A program made the translations under genes and the position numbers. The notes beneath the pieces were generated by a model. That model had not been told where the DNA came from. It saw nothing but the letters and a program-made list of their open reading frames with translations, and searched no databases. From NCBI RefSeq assembly GCF_048541585.1, contig NZ_CP183303.1, positions 1,922,001-1,986,000 on the forward strand: a stretch of DNA of 64,000 bases. The letters run 5' to 3'. The stretch comes from Legionella_C sp048541585 (lineage in GTDB: Bacteria; Pseudomonadota; Gammaproteobacteria; Legionellales; Legionellaceae). Positions 63,599 to 64,000 of this stretch are shown in pieces. How positions within the stretch are numbered: position 1 is the stretch's first letter; each line of letters starts with the position of its first letter.

Positions 63599-64000
63599 AT
63601 GTCTATGTATGATAGCAATGAATTCTTTAAAACCTACTTTGCTAATACTAGTGAAAAAAACACACTTATTGATCTAATGAATGCGCGATTTTTTCCGCCC
63701 AAAGAGTCTTTTAATATTTTAGATTTAGGTTGCCATGATGGTGCTCTAATAAAAAAAATATTTGCTGCCTATGCTAACAGAATGCCAGCAAATATTTCCT
63801 TGACTGGTGTTGATCCTAGCTTTGAGGCTTTATTACGGTATACAAAGAATCAATTAGATATTCCCGCCCAAATTAATATCTTTATGGATACTGCTGAAAA
63901 CTACTTTATTCAAAGACCAAAGGAAGAACATTTTGATTGGGTAATTGCTTCTCAATGTCTTTATTGGTCCCCTGACCTGCCCTATATAGTTAACAAAATA
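63599..64000 (+). CDS. SAM-dependent methyltransferase (partial, runs off the window)
   Basis: 134 codons visible from the ATG at 63599, with AGGA upstream, 18 bp after the PhyH gene. Class I methyltransferase motifs: ILDLGCHDGALIKKIF (motif I), TGVDPSFEALLRY (motif II), FDWVIASQCLYWSPDLPY (post-motif region). Resembles type 12 small-molecule methyltransferases. The 3' end lies outside the window. Probably works with the neighbouring dioxygenase on one compound (inference). Confidence 0.85.
   Translation, partial: MSMYDSNEFFKTYFANTSEKNTLIDLMNARFFPPKESFNILDLGCHDGALIKKIFAAYANRMPANISLTGVDPSFEALLRYTKNQLDIPAQINIFMDTAENYFIQRPKEEHFDWVIASQCLYWSPDLPYIVNKI

Overview
The window is AT-rich (roughly 35% G+C by eye), gene-dense gammaproteobacterial DNA that most resembles Legionella or a close relative in the Legionellales. 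The reasons are a stand-alone gspD-gspE (lspDE) pair, a PmrA/PmrB-like two-component pair, the order fimV-truA-trpF-trpB-trpA, hmgA, and several large, helical, eukaryotic-like proteins of the kind exported by Dot/Icm type IV secretion. No tRNA, rRNA or CRISPR array was seen.

Region 1 (1-14.7 kb) is accessory and effector-like. It holds a HAD phosphatase-like protein, a protein with a Cys-His-Asp protease-like signature, a HigB/HigA toxin-antitoxin pair with a long palindromic operator, IS481-type insertion sequence remnants on both sides of a frameshifted PP2C phosphatase gene, a 1709-residue protein carrying both a CX5R tyrosine-phosphatase signature and a HAD domain, a truncated zinc alcohol dehydrogenase, another HAD phosphatase and a eukaryotic-like Ser/Thr kinase. 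A candidate PmrA box lies in front of the kinase gene.

Region 2 (14.8-24.1 kb) is mixed metabolism. An outer-membrane barrel gene is broken by one UAG codon. It is followed by a HupE-type metal permease behind a three-gene cobalt nitrile hydratase/thiocyanate hydrolase operon, a DUF885 metallopeptidase-like protein, a YhhQ queuosine-precursor transporter, a secreted GH18-like protein, a possible clan CD (caspase-like) effector, and a DUF2975 plus HTH pair.

Region 3 (24.3-28.8 kb) is a complete cyanophycin operon: synthetase, cyanophycinase and isoaspartyl dipeptidase. It gives a route for storing and recovering nitrogen, carbon and energy as Asp-Arg polymer. A hydrophilic effector-like gene (28.9-30.3 kb) follows on the other strand.

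Region 4 (30.4-64 kb) is mostly core genome: MoxR-DUF58-TgpA, a YfcG-type glutathione transferase, type II secretion gspDE, cysS, glnS, trpA, trpB, trpF, truA, fimV, folD, rlmJ, gloB, mltD, yciB, pmrAB, a fatty acid desaturase, ruvA-ruvC-yebC and hmgA. A PPC/DUF296 - PhyH dioxygenase - methyltransferase run is cut by the window end. Intergenic gaps between 39.7 and 44.4 kb hold dispersed palindromic repeats, including a MITE-like hairpin of about 130 bp between glnS and cysS.

The most notable points are the PP2C protein with its DGHGG metal-binding motif moved to the C-terminal side of the domain, the split-beta thiocyanate-hydrolase-like operon paired with HupE, the dual-phosphatase giant protein, the protease-like effectors and the cyanophycin operon.
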